Virus record (IMG/VR): IMGVR_UViG_3300036770_006776
Location: 1-48,564 of that record
Length of the DNA: 48,564 nt
Source of the DNA: a virus
Reading direction: 5' to 3' (one strand)
Below are positions 8,865-17,452 of the stretch, in pieces; within the stretch, counting starts at the first letter, position 1, and each line of letters starts with the position of its first letter. A program made the position numbers and the translations under genes. The notes below the pieces were generated by a model. That model saw nothing but the letters and a program-made list of their open reading frames with translations. It was not told the DNA's origin and did not search any database.

Positions 8865-10389
8865 CTCAATATTTTTTCAGTGTAGGGTATTGAATACTGA
8901 AGACCCAATGATGTTGGGTAGAATCCGAGGTGTTAGACTTATCGACAATTATGACGATATCTTGAAAAGTATCAGTGATCCTCCATGGAATGAGGAAAAA
9001 GATATATGGACATCAAGAGACCCATTTGTATTCAACGCGCTACTTCCCTATTTTGTATACTCTGTACCTAAAGTAGACGAATTAGTACAGGTTATTTACG
9101 TAAACAAAGATTTCCAATATCAAAATCAGTACTACGTTCAGAATACCTTCTCGACCCCAACAGCAACATTCAAAGAATTTTATTTTGGTGGAAATAAATT
9201 TACTGGCACGGGTATGCAAATCAAAAACCCAAAACCACTTAAAAATCAAGATGGTACTTTTACCGACCAATCTATACATAAAGGAGTTTTTCCACAACCA
9301 GGGGATAATGCTCTCTTAGGTAGAGGAAGTGCGGATGTAATCATCAAACAAGATGAAGTTTTAATCAGAGCGGGTAAATTCAAAGGGGAACAATTACAAC
9401 CTAACGTAATACCTGTTGCAAACCAACAAAGAGGGTTTTTACAACTTTCTAAATTTCAAAGTACATTACAGAATTTAGAACCAAAAACGTATTTTGAATT
9501 ACAAGAAAATGTTTTACTTACAAAATACTTAATCGAATGGACTTTAACCAACCCTGAAAATGCTCAAGATAGATTTACAGGGGCGGTATATTTGTACCAA
9601 CTAAAACCTGACGTTTCGATAAATTCCAAAAATATAACTGTTGATAGTGAAATTTCGGAAAACCTAAAAAAGTTAGTGGCAACCGAATCGTTTGTAATGT
9701 TGTCTAAAACACAAACTATTAAATTTATAAATGATTTTATAAATACATGTAATGAAACAAATGTGACTAAAAGTGGTATTCAATTGTTTAGTGATAACAA
9801 CGCTTCAAACAAATTTCCGATTTACTATCGGCCTAATTCATTAATGTATTCAAAATTAAATCCCTCCACTCCTTTGGGGTCATCGGCCACACCAATAGAA
9901 GTTAGTAACATCAGTGACATTTATAAGGGGATAAAATTAAATCCATCACTAAAAGGTGGATATGGATTAATTTATGCAAAAGGGAAGGTCGGAAATCCAA
10001 GAACACCAGTAAAAAAAGTAGTTAAACAACAAAAATACATCAATCAGGAATCTTCTTATGGGGCTTTAGGTAGTGATGTGCTATTTTTAGTTTCACACAA
10101 TTCACAAGTACCTGGAAAAGGGAAAATCAATTTTGATGATACTTTATATGGGATTACTCCTGAGAAATTTGCTAATGAATTTCTTCCAAAAACTTCAAGT
10201 ATGGTTAGAGGTGAGGAACTTTTGGAATTGATTAACTTGATTGTAAAATTCTTGGTAACTCATACTCACGCATACCCAGGTCTACCACCAGTACCGGTAA
10301 CTCAAGACGGTACAAACGTCCAATCTATCCTGACCGAACTCAATAATGCGGTTAACAAAATTCTAAGTAAAAATATTCGACTTAATTGA
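8854..10389 (+). CDS. Baseplate hub protein with gp5-type OB fold
   Basis: 511 residues. The N-terminus has the gp5/VgrG OB-fold signature: a short strand then DPMMLGRIRGVRLID (about residues 16-30), with a proline-rich loop and further strands to about residue 90. The C-terminal part ends with THTHAYPGLPPVPVT, a His/Gly/Pro segment common near the end of phage baseplate assembly proteins. No lysozyme domain is visible, unlike T4 gp5, so this would be the hub/spike part only. A separate M23 peptidase (42.4 kb) could supply the cell-wall-cutting function. It acts at the tail tip during injection. Confidence 0.72.
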   Translation: MENNSIFFQCRVLNTEDPMMLGRIRGVRLIDNYDDILKSISDPPWNEEKDIWTSRDPFVFNALLPYFVYSVPKVDELVQVIYVNKDFQYQNQYYVQNTFSTPTATFKEFYFGGNKFTGTGMQIKNPKPLKNQDGTFTDQSIHKGVFPQPGDNALLGRGSADVIIKQDEVLIRAGKFKGEQLQPNVIPVANQQRGFLQLSKFQSTLQNLEPKTYFELQENVLLTKYLIEWTLTNPENAQDRFTGAVYLYQLKPDVSINSKNITVDSEISENLKKLVATESFVMLSKTQTIKFINDFINTCNETNVTKSGIQLFSDNNASNKFPIYYRPNSLMYSKLNPSTPLGSSATPIEVSNISDIYKGIKLNPSLKGGYGLIYAKGKVGNPRTPVKKVVKQQKYINQESSYGALGSDVLFLVSHNSQVPGKGKINFDDTLYGITPEKFANEFLPKTSSMVRGEELLELINLIVKFLVTHTHAYPGLPPVPVTQDGTNVQSILTELNNAVNKILSKNIRLN

Positions 10390-10396
10390 TATTTAT
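10390..10396 (+). promoter_or_regulatory. TATTTAT late-promoter-like box
   Basis: TATTTAT, extended as GATATTTATAA, starts directly after the hub gene's stop codon and lies 14 nt before the next ATG. It has no matching -33 element. It belongs to the family of boxes before virion genes. Confidence 0.5.
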
Positions 10397-10410
10397 AAGA
10401 TAAAAGATAA

Positions 10411-11913
10411 ATGTCGATCTTAAGGTCTTATATAAATAAAAACAATACCATCATTTCAAACTCATATGTTAATACGGGAAGAAACCCTGTAATTGAGTTG
10501 AATTTTGGTGCTTCGGATTTAATTGTCCCAAACTTTGGTTTCACAAGATTTATCTTCGATTTAGATTTATCTTTATTAGAAGAAAACATAAGTTCAGGTG
10601 TCATATCTACAGGATGTACTTCCGCAATGACACACACTCTTAAAATGACTAACACATCTTCATTTGATAATGAATTATTAAATTCATTTATGTCAAATGA
10701 AAGACGAAGAGCAACTTCATTTGACCTAATATTATGGAGAATTCCTAATTTTTCAGGAACCACAGGCGAACCTCAATATTGGGATGAAGGCGTTGGTTAT
10801 GACTACAATGACTTCAACATTGCACAAAATAGTGCAAATGGTGGAATTTCCCCTTTAACGTACGTTGACAGTCGAGCATATTCCACACGACCATCTAACT
10901 GGTATCAGACGACAACTCTCTCTGGATGGTCTCAAAATGGTATCTACAACAATAAGAATGAGGGGTCTGTAAACTATTCAGGTTTGACCATCGTGGCAAG
11001 ACAACATTTCGAACTCGGAAACGAGGATTTGAACATGGATATGACCGCTGAGATTAATGGTATATTGAATGGTTCTATAACTGGTGTTACAGGTTGGGGT
11101 ATTTCATATCTTCCTCAAATCGAAAATATCACAGGTCTTACGGAAAGTTACAGTGTAGCATTTTTCTCAAGACATACTCAAACCTTCTACCAACCTTATC
11201 TTTTAACAAATTACAATGATTTTGTAGAGGACGATAGAAATCTATTCCTCAAGAACCAAGAAAATAAGTTATTCTTGTACGTTTATGAGAATGGAGACTT
11301 TGCAAATCTTGATTCTGGCCCATTCGTTAGAATCGAAGATAGAAATGGTACCGCAGTAACAGGTATGGGGGCATTAACCACCTGTCTTAAAACTAAAGGG
11401 ATATACGAAGTTACAGTACCTAATGGGTTTGCCAACTATCCAACACCATGTATTTTTTATGATGTATGGTCTGGTCTTACAATTAACGGTCAATCCGTTC
11501 CAAATGTGACAAATCAATTCACATTACAACCATATACATCAGGTATTCAAATCGGGTCTGTTTCTAAAGACCCTGAAATATACGGATTTGATTTCTATGG
11601 TATTCTACAAAATGAAAAAATTCTTAGTACAGATATTCGTAAAGTTGGTGTTACAATAAAGAAGGCCTACACAGGTCAACAACTTCTATTAGACGTTTCA
11701 GGATTCTACAGAGTTTATGTAATGGAGGGAACCACAGAAGTCCAAGTACAAGATTGGACTCCGTTGAATCGTACTCCAAATGAATACTATTTCATATTTG
11801 ATATGAGAGACAAGATACCGAATCAATATTTTGTTGATATTCAAGTGAATACTTCGGGAGAAAAAGATACTTATAAAAGACAATTAACATTTTCAATCGT
11901 AAATACAAAATGA
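10411..11913 (+). CDS. Large beta-rich virion protein, likely tail or baseplate
   Basis: 500 residues, rich in Gly, Thr, Ser, Tyr and Asn, with alternating hydrophobic strands and almost no helix prediction by eye. There is no signal peptide or transmembrane segment. This composition is typical of tail fibre, baseplate wedge or other virion surface proteins. It has its own TATTTAT box, follows the hub gene, and overlaps the next start by 4 nt (ATGA). The specific role is unknown. Confidence 0.65.
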   Translation: MSILRSYINKNNTIISNSYVNTGRNPVIELNFGASDLIVPNFGFTRFIFDLDLSLLEENISSGVISTGCTSAMTHTLKMTNTSSFDNELLNSFMSNERRRATSFDLILWRIPNFSGTTGEPQYWDEGVGYDYNDFNIAQNSANGGISPLTYVDSRAYSTRPSNWYQTTTLSGWSQNGIYNNKNEGSVNYSGLTIVARQHFELGNEDLNMDMTAEINGILNGSITGVTGWGISYLPQIENITGLTESYSVAFFSRHTQTFYQPYLLTNYNDFVEDDRNLFLKNQENKLFLYVYENGDFANLDSGPFVRIEDRNGTAVTGMGALTTCLKTKGIYEVTVPNGFANYPTPCIFYDVWSGLTINGQSVPNVTNQFTLQPYTSGIQIGSVSKDPEIYGFDFYGILQNEKILSTDIRKVGVTIKKAYTGQQLLLDVSGFYRVYVMEGTTEVQVQDWTPLNRTPNEYYFIFDMRDKIPNQYFVDIQVNTSGEKDTYKRQLTFSIVNTK

Positions 11914-12380
11914 GTAAAGTAGTTAAGCTAACAGAAACCGATTTGACCCATTTGGTCAACAGAGTATTAAAAGAACAAGATGAAGAACAGGCAAATTACA
12001 TGTTTTTTAGCAATTTGAAACAGATTGCTAGACAATGTAAAATGTTACTCGAAATGGACCCTGAAATGATTGACCAAATTTTACTTGATGGTCATGATTG
12101 GGCTGATGACCACGTCACAGAAGCTAAAGTAAACATGGACCAAGTTTTTGATTTCATTATGAATGAAAAAAGAAAAATGGATCAATACGTAGACTATGAA
12201 GAAATGAATGAGGGTAGAAAGAAAACAGGTACTAAACTTTGTGCGAGAGGTAAATCGGCAGCAAAGTCAAAATTTAAGGTCTATCCTTCAGCATATGCCA
12301 ACGGTTACGCGGTTCAAGTGTGTAAAGGAAAAATGCCAGGTTTAGATGGGAAGAAACATTGCTCGGGGGCATATTGTTAA
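11910..12380 (+). CDS. Tagged protein with Cys-containing basic C-terminal domain
   Basis: 156 residues. The first 20 residues (VVKLTETDLTHLVNRVLKE at 4-22) form an amphipathic helix resembling short leader helices on several other proteins here, possibly a capsid-targeting tag. The C-terminal 45 residues are basic with three Cys and the pattern LCARGKSAAKSKFKVYPSA, a small domain I recall from phage and algal-virus proteins. The start overlaps the previous stop (ATGA), and a strong terminator follows. It may be packaged in the head and injected; this is inferred. Confidence 0.65.
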   Translation: MSKVVKLTETDLTHLVNRVLKEQDEEQANYMFFSNLKQIARQCKMLLEMDPEMIDQILLDGHDWADDHVTEAKVNMDQVFDFIMNEKRKMDQYVDYEEMNEGRKKTGTKLCARGKSAAKSKFKVYPSAYANGYAVQVCKGKMPGLDGKKHCSGAYC

Positions 12381-12390
12381 AAAATAAATA

Positions 12391-12416
12391 GGGAATCTTA
12401 AGGTTCCCTTTTTTTT
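12391..12416 (+). terminator. Rho-independent terminator ending the left plus-strand operon
   Basis: Hairpin GGGAATC-TTAA-GGTTCCC (one G-U pair) followed by eight T. It lies 10 nt after the stop of the preceding gene. Confidence 0.9.
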
Positions 12417-12431
12417 ACTTAACAATTTTCA

Positions 12432-12439
12432 TATCTTTG
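12432..12439 (+). promoter_or_regulatory. Possible host-type promoter (TAnnTTTG)
   Basis: TATCTTTG matches the Bacteroidetes -7 consensus TAnnTTTG and lies 27 nt before the ATG at 12467. No clear TTTG is 19-21 nt upstream; that region is the T-tract of the terminator. Confidence 0.4.
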
Positions 12440-12466
12440 AATAGTTATTATATCTCACAAAAAGAC

Positions 12467-12862
12467 ATGAAAAGATTTTTCAGAAAATTATGGTTAAGAT
12501 TTTTTATAAGAATGAATCGAACAATTCAACCGAAAGTCAATTTTGATGATAATGAGAAAACCGGATCATCAATTTGTCGAAAATTAATAAATCATGAGAA
12601 TTCTAAATTTTTGATTGCACCTCTATCTCAAAAAAGATATATAAAGAATGAAACTTTAGAAATGTTTGTGATAATTCAAGAAGATAGAATAAACATCACC
12701 AATCACATTTACAATTATGATATTACAATTTCATTACAAATGGGAGAAAAACTTGGAAGGTTGTTCGATAATAAAGTGGAAGAGGCAAGAATGAAATTCG
12801 AAAAGGAAATACATAGCCAAGTACAACACTCACTGAAAAAAATCTTAGAAAAACTTATTTAA
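12467..12862 (+). CDS. Hypothetical basic helical protein
   Basis: 131 residues from the ATG at 12467; the frame can also be read from a TTG at 12437, which would overlap the possible promoter. The first 20 residues are basic and aromatic (KRFFRKLWLRFFIRM), either a short amphipathic/membrane-associated helix or a nucleic-acid-binding end. The C-terminus is a charged helix. The gene converges on the next one, with overlapping stops. No family was recognised. Confidence 0.55.
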   Translation: MKRFFRKLWLRFFIRMNRTIQPKVNFDDNEKTGSSICRKLINHENSKFLIAPLSQKRYIKNETLEMFVIIQEDRINITNHIYNYDITISLQMGEKLGRLFDNKVEEARMKFEKEIHSQVQHSLKKILEKLI

Positions 12863-13550
12863 TACTTTCTTTCAAAATTTTAGTAATTAAATCCCTTAAT
12901 GTTTCATTTTGGGATTTTTTTGGTTTATAACTTGTCATAGTTGGAGAATTTCCTGTACCTGCCTTTGGGTTCGCCTTTTCGGCTTTTCTTTTTTGTGAAC
13001 ATGCTGCTTTTTTCTGAGCATCTGTCATTTTGGAAGCAACACCCGCAGCTCTACATTTTGGATATCCTTTACTATCCGCTTCAGGTCTGCCACATGGAGG
13101 ATGTCCTCCTCCTTCCTTTTTTCTACAAATGTTAACCCACGGACCTTTAGGTTGCTTGGACCCTTTTGGTTTTTTCTTTGTACCGAACCATACTGCTAAG
13201 TCTTCTTTTACCAACTTTTCTTTCAACGGTTCTCCACTCATAGTTGGATTTATTGCCGACCCATCCTCATCATTTTGACCTTTATAAGTTTTTTTCTTTT
13301 GCATGTTAATTTTACTCATTAATTTGGTCCTTTTTTCAATTTTTTCCCTTTCTTCGGGTGATTCAGTAAAATCTCCATCCGCCTCTTGATAGGCAAGTTG
13401 TGCATTAGTATATTTGTATACTGGATCTGTGAAAGGACCAACTTGGTTATCTTTCCAAATTTGTGGTCCGAGTACAACTGGTCCTGAATAAGCACCGGTC
13501 AAACCTGCACCACTTACCTCTTTTATTATTTTTCTTATAATATCTTTCAC
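12855..13550 (-). CDS. Lys/Pro/Cys-rich tagged protein (DUF5872-like domain)
   Basis: 231 residues, very basic, starting at GTG 13550 (the adjacent ATG is followed by a stop). The N-terminus (KDIIRKIIKEVSG) and the C-terminal end (RDLITKILKES) are short amphipathic helices. Residues around 130-195 form a Cys/Lys-rich module with HPPCGRPEA, YPKCRAA and AACSQKRK, which matches what I remember of a small phage/virus domain (DUF5872). It may bind metal or nucleic acid, and is perhaps a packaged internal protein. A TATTTAT box lies just upstream. Confidence 0.65.
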   Translation of the reverse strand: MKDIIRKIIKEVSGAGLTGAYSGPVVLGPQIWKDNQVGPFTDPVYKYTNAQLAYQEADGDFTESPEEREKIEKRTKLMSKINMQKKKTYKGQNDEDGSAINPTMSGEPLKEKLVKEDLAVWFGTKKKPKGSKQPKGPWVNICRKKEGGGHPPCGRPEADSKGYPKCRAAGVASKMTDAQKKAACSQKRKAEKANPKAGTGNSPTMTSYKPKKSQNETLRDLITKILKESIK

Positions 13551-13554
13551 ATTA

Positions 13555-13561
13555 ATAAATA
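13555..13561 (-). promoter_or_regulatory. TATTTAT late-promoter-like box
   Basis: On the minus strand it reads TATATTTATTAAT, ending just ahead of the GTG start at 13550. This is one of the recurring boxes; no -33 element is evident. Confidence 0.45.
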
Positions 13562-13579
13562 TACAATTAACTCGAAATT

Positions 13580-13804
13580 ATGGAACAAAAACAACCTTTG
13601 GGTCTACTATTTGGAAGTGTTGGGTACTACAGCCCTAACGATATAAACTCTATCTGCGACGACATGAATTTAGAACAAGCCTATTTCATGATTATCAAGG
13701 CATTAGAATATTCTCACAATTCTAGTTTGTTTACACTACAGGAGTCAGAAATAGTTTCTAAATCACTTCGAATAATGAATATTCATTTTACTGAAGAAAA
13801 ATAA
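13580..13804 (+). CDS. Small hypothetical protein
   Basis: 74 residues, helical, starting shortly after the divergent gene's upstream region. No motif was recognised. Its stop overlaps the next start by one base (TAATG), so it is coupled to the CAP-domain gene and probably real. Confidence 0.6.
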   Translation: MEQKQPLGLLFGSVGYYSPNDINSICDDMNLEQAYFMIIKALEYSHNSSLFTLQESEIVSKSLRIMNIHFTEEK

Positions 13805-14325
13805 TGAAAAAAATAATTTTCATTTTGTTTTTATTTTTATTGACGGGTTTCAAAAACCCAAATAATAATGATGGACCCATCATTATTCATTTCGAACAAA
13901 TCCTGAATGAATATAGGATTTCAAATGGATTAAATCCGGTCAAAATTGACCCCTCCATGAAAGAATTTACTGATTTACGCAGTAAAAATTTATTAACGTA
14001 TTTTAGTCACAATGGTTTCACTGAAAACATACATTCGTATATTTCTGGTTTTACATATGGAGGGGAAAATATTGCGAAAATATTTATTCCAGAAAAAAAT
14101 GATTCGAAAAATTGGTTCTCAAACATGAAAGAAATCCAAGAAATTTTTAACAAGATGTTCTCAGGGACCACAACAAATTACGACATTGCAAAATATTGTT
14201 TTTTGGTGTGGAAACGTTCTGAATCACACAATGAACAACTTCTCGATGAAAAAGTAAAAAGATTTTACCTTTCTTATCAAAAAACTGAAAATCATTATTA
14301 TTTCTGTTTTATTGCGTTGAACTAA
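13804..14325 (+). CDS. Secreted CAP/SCP-domain protein
   Basis: 173 residues with an N-terminal signal peptide (basic KK, hydrophobic core IIFILFLFLLTGF, residues 4-16). The mature part fits the CAP (SCP/PR-1-like) superfamily: a first helix ILNEYRISNGLNPVKID (about 37-53), then SHNGF (His at about 70), GGENIA (about 86-91), and a late WKRSESHNEQLL (about 138-149), the usual second-His motif. Bacterial CAP proteins are exported and have poorly defined roles (lipid binding, protease or adhesion). On a phage it may act on the host envelope or be a moron. Assignment by motif order. Confidence 0.7.
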   Translation: MKKIIFILFLFLLTGFKNPNNNDGPIIIHFEQILNEYRISNGLNPVKIDPSMKEFTDLRSKNLLTYFSHNGFTENIHSYISGFTYGGENIAKIFIPEKNDSKNWFSNMKEIQEIFNKMFSGTTTNYDIAKYCFLVWKRSESHNEQLLDEKVKRFYLSYQKTENHYYFCFIALN

Positions 14326-14330
14326 TATAG

Positions 14331-15542
14331 TTAATAAACTTTCTTTACCTCTTTTGCATACCATTCCATCGGGTAATTACTCCACACTTCTTTTTGTTTT
14401 TCAATCGATGTATTTTGTATTTGTTCACCACTACTCTGTAGTTGTTCCAAATCAATCAAATTCCAATCTACATTTTCAGGTTTGTTTGCAATAAATTTCC
14501 AATCTTGGGGGAACCCTTTTTTGATATACCAATAAATAAATAACCATGCAGATTGAAATTCTTTGCTGTCACTTGCAAATGGAATCTCGAGGGTATATGA
14601 GTCAGAAACATATGCTTTCCATTCACTCCATTTTGGATTTACCATTACACCATTTCGGAACTTCGCTACATAATTCAAAACTATTACGGGAACCTCTTGT
14701 CCACCATTAGGAATTATATTCATCGTAAAAGGTTGAAGATTTAATTTTTCTATAGGAGTTTGAACTTGAAAGTATCTATTCATAGTTAATAATGCCCCAG
14801 GTAAAGACTCGGCTTCAGACTGACTCATCCCAAGGACAGCGGCTGGTGCATAACTATAGTTATAAAATAATGCCGCATTATATTGAGATTTTGCCGAACC
14901 CTTTGTTCTCGCGGTTACTACTTTTGAAAACTCAGGGGTAAAAACAGTTTTTCTTTTTATAATGTTTTCTCCTGTCGCGTCTATTTCAATTTCAACAAAC
15001 TGGTGTTTAGTATATTTTGGATCTTTGGCGAGTGCCGAAATTTGTGATGAAGTTAATCCTGGACTAGGGTTCCAAGGTGTGGTTGTGTCGATTTGTGGTT
15101 CGGTATCAACAAATTCTGGTATCGTAGTTATTATACCTTTCGAAATAAGACCATTCAACCAATTCGTCATAAAAGTTCGGATGGTTTCATACCTCATTTT
15201 ACTCAAATCACCAGGATTTAATTTTTTCTTTGGTTCAACCTCTCTATTGTAATTTGGGACTTGTGACTCACTCGATTTCAGTTTGATAATAATTTTTTTA
15301 TCATCATATTTTTTTAGAAATTCTTCGATTTCCGATAAATCGATGAGATTTGCAAGATTTACTGATGATGCACTGTGTAATCCAGATGGAAATTCTACTC
15401 TGTCCGTCAAACTTTTTGAACCTGTTTCAATCTCTCCAGTATTTTGTTCTGACATCAAGTAAAGATTCTTTGTTGCCGATTCATGAAGAGATAAAATTCT
15501 ATTTCTTTCGTCGTTTGATATTTCCCAAGTTTGCTTAATCAT
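14331..15542 (-). CDS. Tagged putative virion-associated protein
   Basis: 403 residues, taking the ATG at 15542; the frame is open further upstream but would cross the capsid gene's terminator. The N-terminus (ISNDERNRILSLHESATKN) is a short helical leader of a type repeated across phage proteins, compatible with a capsid-targeting or head-packaging tag. The rest is a soluble, mixed alpha/beta protein with a Pro/Thr-rich linker around residues 145-170. A TATTTAT box lies 14 nt or so upstream. Its function is unknown. Confidence 0.65.
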   Translation of the reverse strand: MIKQTWEISNDERNRILSLHESATKNLYLMSEQNTGEIETGSKSLTDRVEFPSGLHSASSVNLANLIDLSEIEEFLKKYDDKKIIIKLKSSESQVPNYNREVEPKKKLNPGDLSKMRYETIRTFMTNWLNGLISKGIITTIPEFVDTEPQIDTTTPWNPSPGLTSSQISALAKDPKYTKHQFVEIEIDATGENIIKRKTVFTPEFSKVVTARTKGSAKSQYNAALFYNYSYAPAAVLGMSQSEAESLPGALLTMNRYFQVQTPIEKLNLQPFTMNIIPNGGQEVPVIVLNYVAKFRNGVMVNPKWSEWKAYVSDSYTLEIPFASDSKEFQSAWLFIYWYIKKGFPQDWKFIANKPENVDWNLIDLEQLQSSGEQIQNTSIEKQKEVWSNYPMEWYAKEVKKVY

Positions 15543-15557
15543 AGTACACAATTTATT

Positions 15558-15564
15558 ATAAATA
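15558..15564 (-). promoter_or_regulatory. TATTTAT late-promoter-like box
   Basis: Minus-strand GATATTTATAATA, 15 nt upstream of the ATG at 15542 and directly after the capsid gene's terminator. Confidence 0.5.
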
Positions 15565-15571
15565 TCCGGAT

Positions 15572-15603
15572 AAAAAAAAAGGGACAATTTCTTGTCCCTT
15601 TTT
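15572..15603 (-). terminator. Terminator of the major capsid gene
   Basis: Stem GGGACAA / TTGTCCC with a 4-nt loop and a 9-T run in the minus direction, 20 nt past the capsid stop. A T-tract also follows on the plus strand, so it could stop transcription both ways. Confidence 0.88.
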
Positions 15604-15621
15604 ACCATATCGAAATTTCGA

Positions 15622-17412
15622 TTATCTCAATTCTCTCAAGTCGAATGTTCTAACTCCATCAACTGTGATTCTACCGTAGAATCTGTTATTAACCATTTTC
15701 TTAGCGTATCTAGTCATGATACCTTTGATTGGTGTAAAGTTGAATGGATTGTACATTGTAGGAGTTAATTGTAGAGGTACATACGGTGCGTAGATGTAAC
15801 CAGTGTCCAATAGAGAAGTTCCTTTGTGCCCCATCAATACTTGGTTTGGTGGGAAGTAAGGGTCTCTATACACTTGATAACGACCTGCTAATGTACCAAC
15901 TCTTTCAATACCCATGTTGTACTGATCCTGCTCAGGAGCTGCGTTTGATACGTGGAAGTATTCCAAGTCATCAAAGATAGCACTGATTTCAGAAGAAACA
16001 ACGATCCAGTTAGCTCCACCTCTTAATGTAGATTTGTGGATTTGTGCTGAAATTTGGTTGATTGCTGTGATAAGAGTTTGGTTCCAGTCTTTCTGAGTAT
16101 AAGGAACTGCGTTAGATCCTAATCTCTTCCATCCATTGTAATCCCATCTTAAGTTCCAAGCCGCTCCTTTTCTAAGGTCTCTCAAGATTTCTCTATCGAT
16201 TTCAGCAGCAACTTGCTCAGACAACAATGCAGTTAATTCAGCTTCAGCGTCGATGTTGTGGAATGCCGCAACGTCCTGCGCCATTTCTGGAGACCACTGT
16301 GCTCTTAATTTTCTTTCAGTTACAGAAACTGTTACTGACATAAGGTCGAATGAAACTTCACCAATCTTATCTTCGAATTCCAAGTTCTTATAGATTCTAT
16401 AAGTTGCTGTGAATGCGTTGTCAGCCGCTGCACTAGATTCGAAAGTAGAACCTGTGTAACCATCTAATGAACCACCACAAGTGATACATACTGGTACTTG
16501 AAGGTCAACTTCCAAATAGATTTTACCTTCAGCGTCACATAGGTTGTCATACTGACCACCATCTGTCTTACTGTTAGGGAATACCAACGTAGCGTTGTTG
16601 TTACCATACTGAACGATACCTTTACCATATCTCTGAGTTACAACTCTGAACAAGTAAGGGTTAGAAGTGTTTGCAGAAGTGTAAGCGTTTCCAGCAACAC
16701 CATATACAGTCAAATCAGATAAGAATGCTTCATTATCCATTGGTTGACCATCAGGACCGATTAACTTACCTGCTCCATCAGAAGCGAAACCTGACATAAC
16801 TACCAATACTTTTCTGTAGTTATCCAAAGTGTAAGCTGAAGGTACCAAGTTGTCTGCTAACCATGCTACAGTTCCAACTTCAGCGGTGATTGCTGAATAT
16901 TGTCCTTTAGAATAGTCGAACAATCCAGGAGGATCCAAAGCTGGTTCGTTACCTTCATAGAATCTGTCGTAAAGATCCTTAGTATTATTGTAGTCATAAC
17001 CACTGTTCGGAGTTTGACCAGCCGCAGCGTTTGGAGAACCATAAGGTGCGTAGTGCTCAGAAGTACCTGGTTGGTAAGACTGAATGTTAGGTACGAAGTA
17101 GAACAATTTACCGATAGGTAAGTTCATAGCTTGTACTGAAACGATATCGTTTGCTAATAATTTAGAGAATACTCTTCTAACGATAGGGAAAACAACTGTT
17201 TCAAATGCACCTGTATCAGATGTAGATGATGCTTCGTTAATTAAGTGAGAAGCTTGGTTTTCATAAAGTTGAGCTACGTTTTCTCTCATGTGACCCTTAA
17301 GACCCTCAAGGAATCCTAATTTGTCCCATTTGTTGATTGTGTCTTCTTTGATAACTTTAAGGTGCTTAAGACCGATGTTACCTACAAGACCTGATTCTAA
17401 TAATGCTCCCAT
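15622..17412 (-). CDS. Major capsid protein, T4 gp23-like
   Basis: 596 residues, close to the gp23 family length. The N-terminal portion (about the first 65 residues) is helical and likely removed by the prohead protease; the rest is the HK97-like fold. It sits directly downstream of the acidic scaffold gene and two genes past the protease, as in T4 (21-22-23). Codons and amino-acid use look optimised (Gly/Ala/Thr/Tyr/Asn-rich, few rare residues), as expected for the most abundant virion protein. It is followed by a strong terminator. It lacks a clear TATTTAT box in the 40-nt leader and is probably transcribed with the scaffold gene. Confidence 0.88.
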   Translation of the reverse strand: MGALLESGLVGNIGLKHLKVIKEDTINKWDKLGFLEGLKGHMRENVAQLYENQASHLINEASSTSDTGAFETVVFPIVRRVFSKLLANDIVSVQAMNLPIGKLFYFVPNIQSYQPGTSEHYAPYGSPNAAAGQTPNSGYDYNNTKDLYDRFYEGNEPALDPPGLFDYSKGQYSAITAEVGTVAWLADNLVPSAYTLDNYRKVLVVMSGFASDGAGKLIGPDGQPMDNEAFLSDLTVYGVAGNAYTSANTSNPYLFRVVTQRYGKGIVQYGNNNATLVFPNSKTDGGQYDNLCDAEGKIYLEVDLQVPVCITCGGSLDGYTGSTFESSAAADNAFTATYRIYKNLEFEDKIGEVSFDLMSVTVSVTERKLRAQWSPEMAQDVAAFHNIDAEAELTALLSEQVAAEIDREILRDLRKGAAWNLRWDYNGWKRLGSNAVPYTQKDWNQTLITAINQISAQIHKSTLRGGANWIVVSSEISAIFDDLEYFHVSNAAPEQDQYNMGIERVGTLAGRYQVYRDPYFPPNQVLMGHKGTSLLDTGYIYAPYVPLQLTPTMYNPFNFTPIKGIMTRYAKKMVNNRFYGRITVDGVRTFDLRELR

Positions 17413-17452
17413 TTTTAGTATTTTGTTTTGTTTTGTTTATTTGTTTATTTAA

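Noticed and set aside
15543-15608. Upstream start of the protein beginning at 15542
   Set aside because: It would translate through the capsid terminator hairpin and the TATTTAT box; the ATG at 15542 is better placed.
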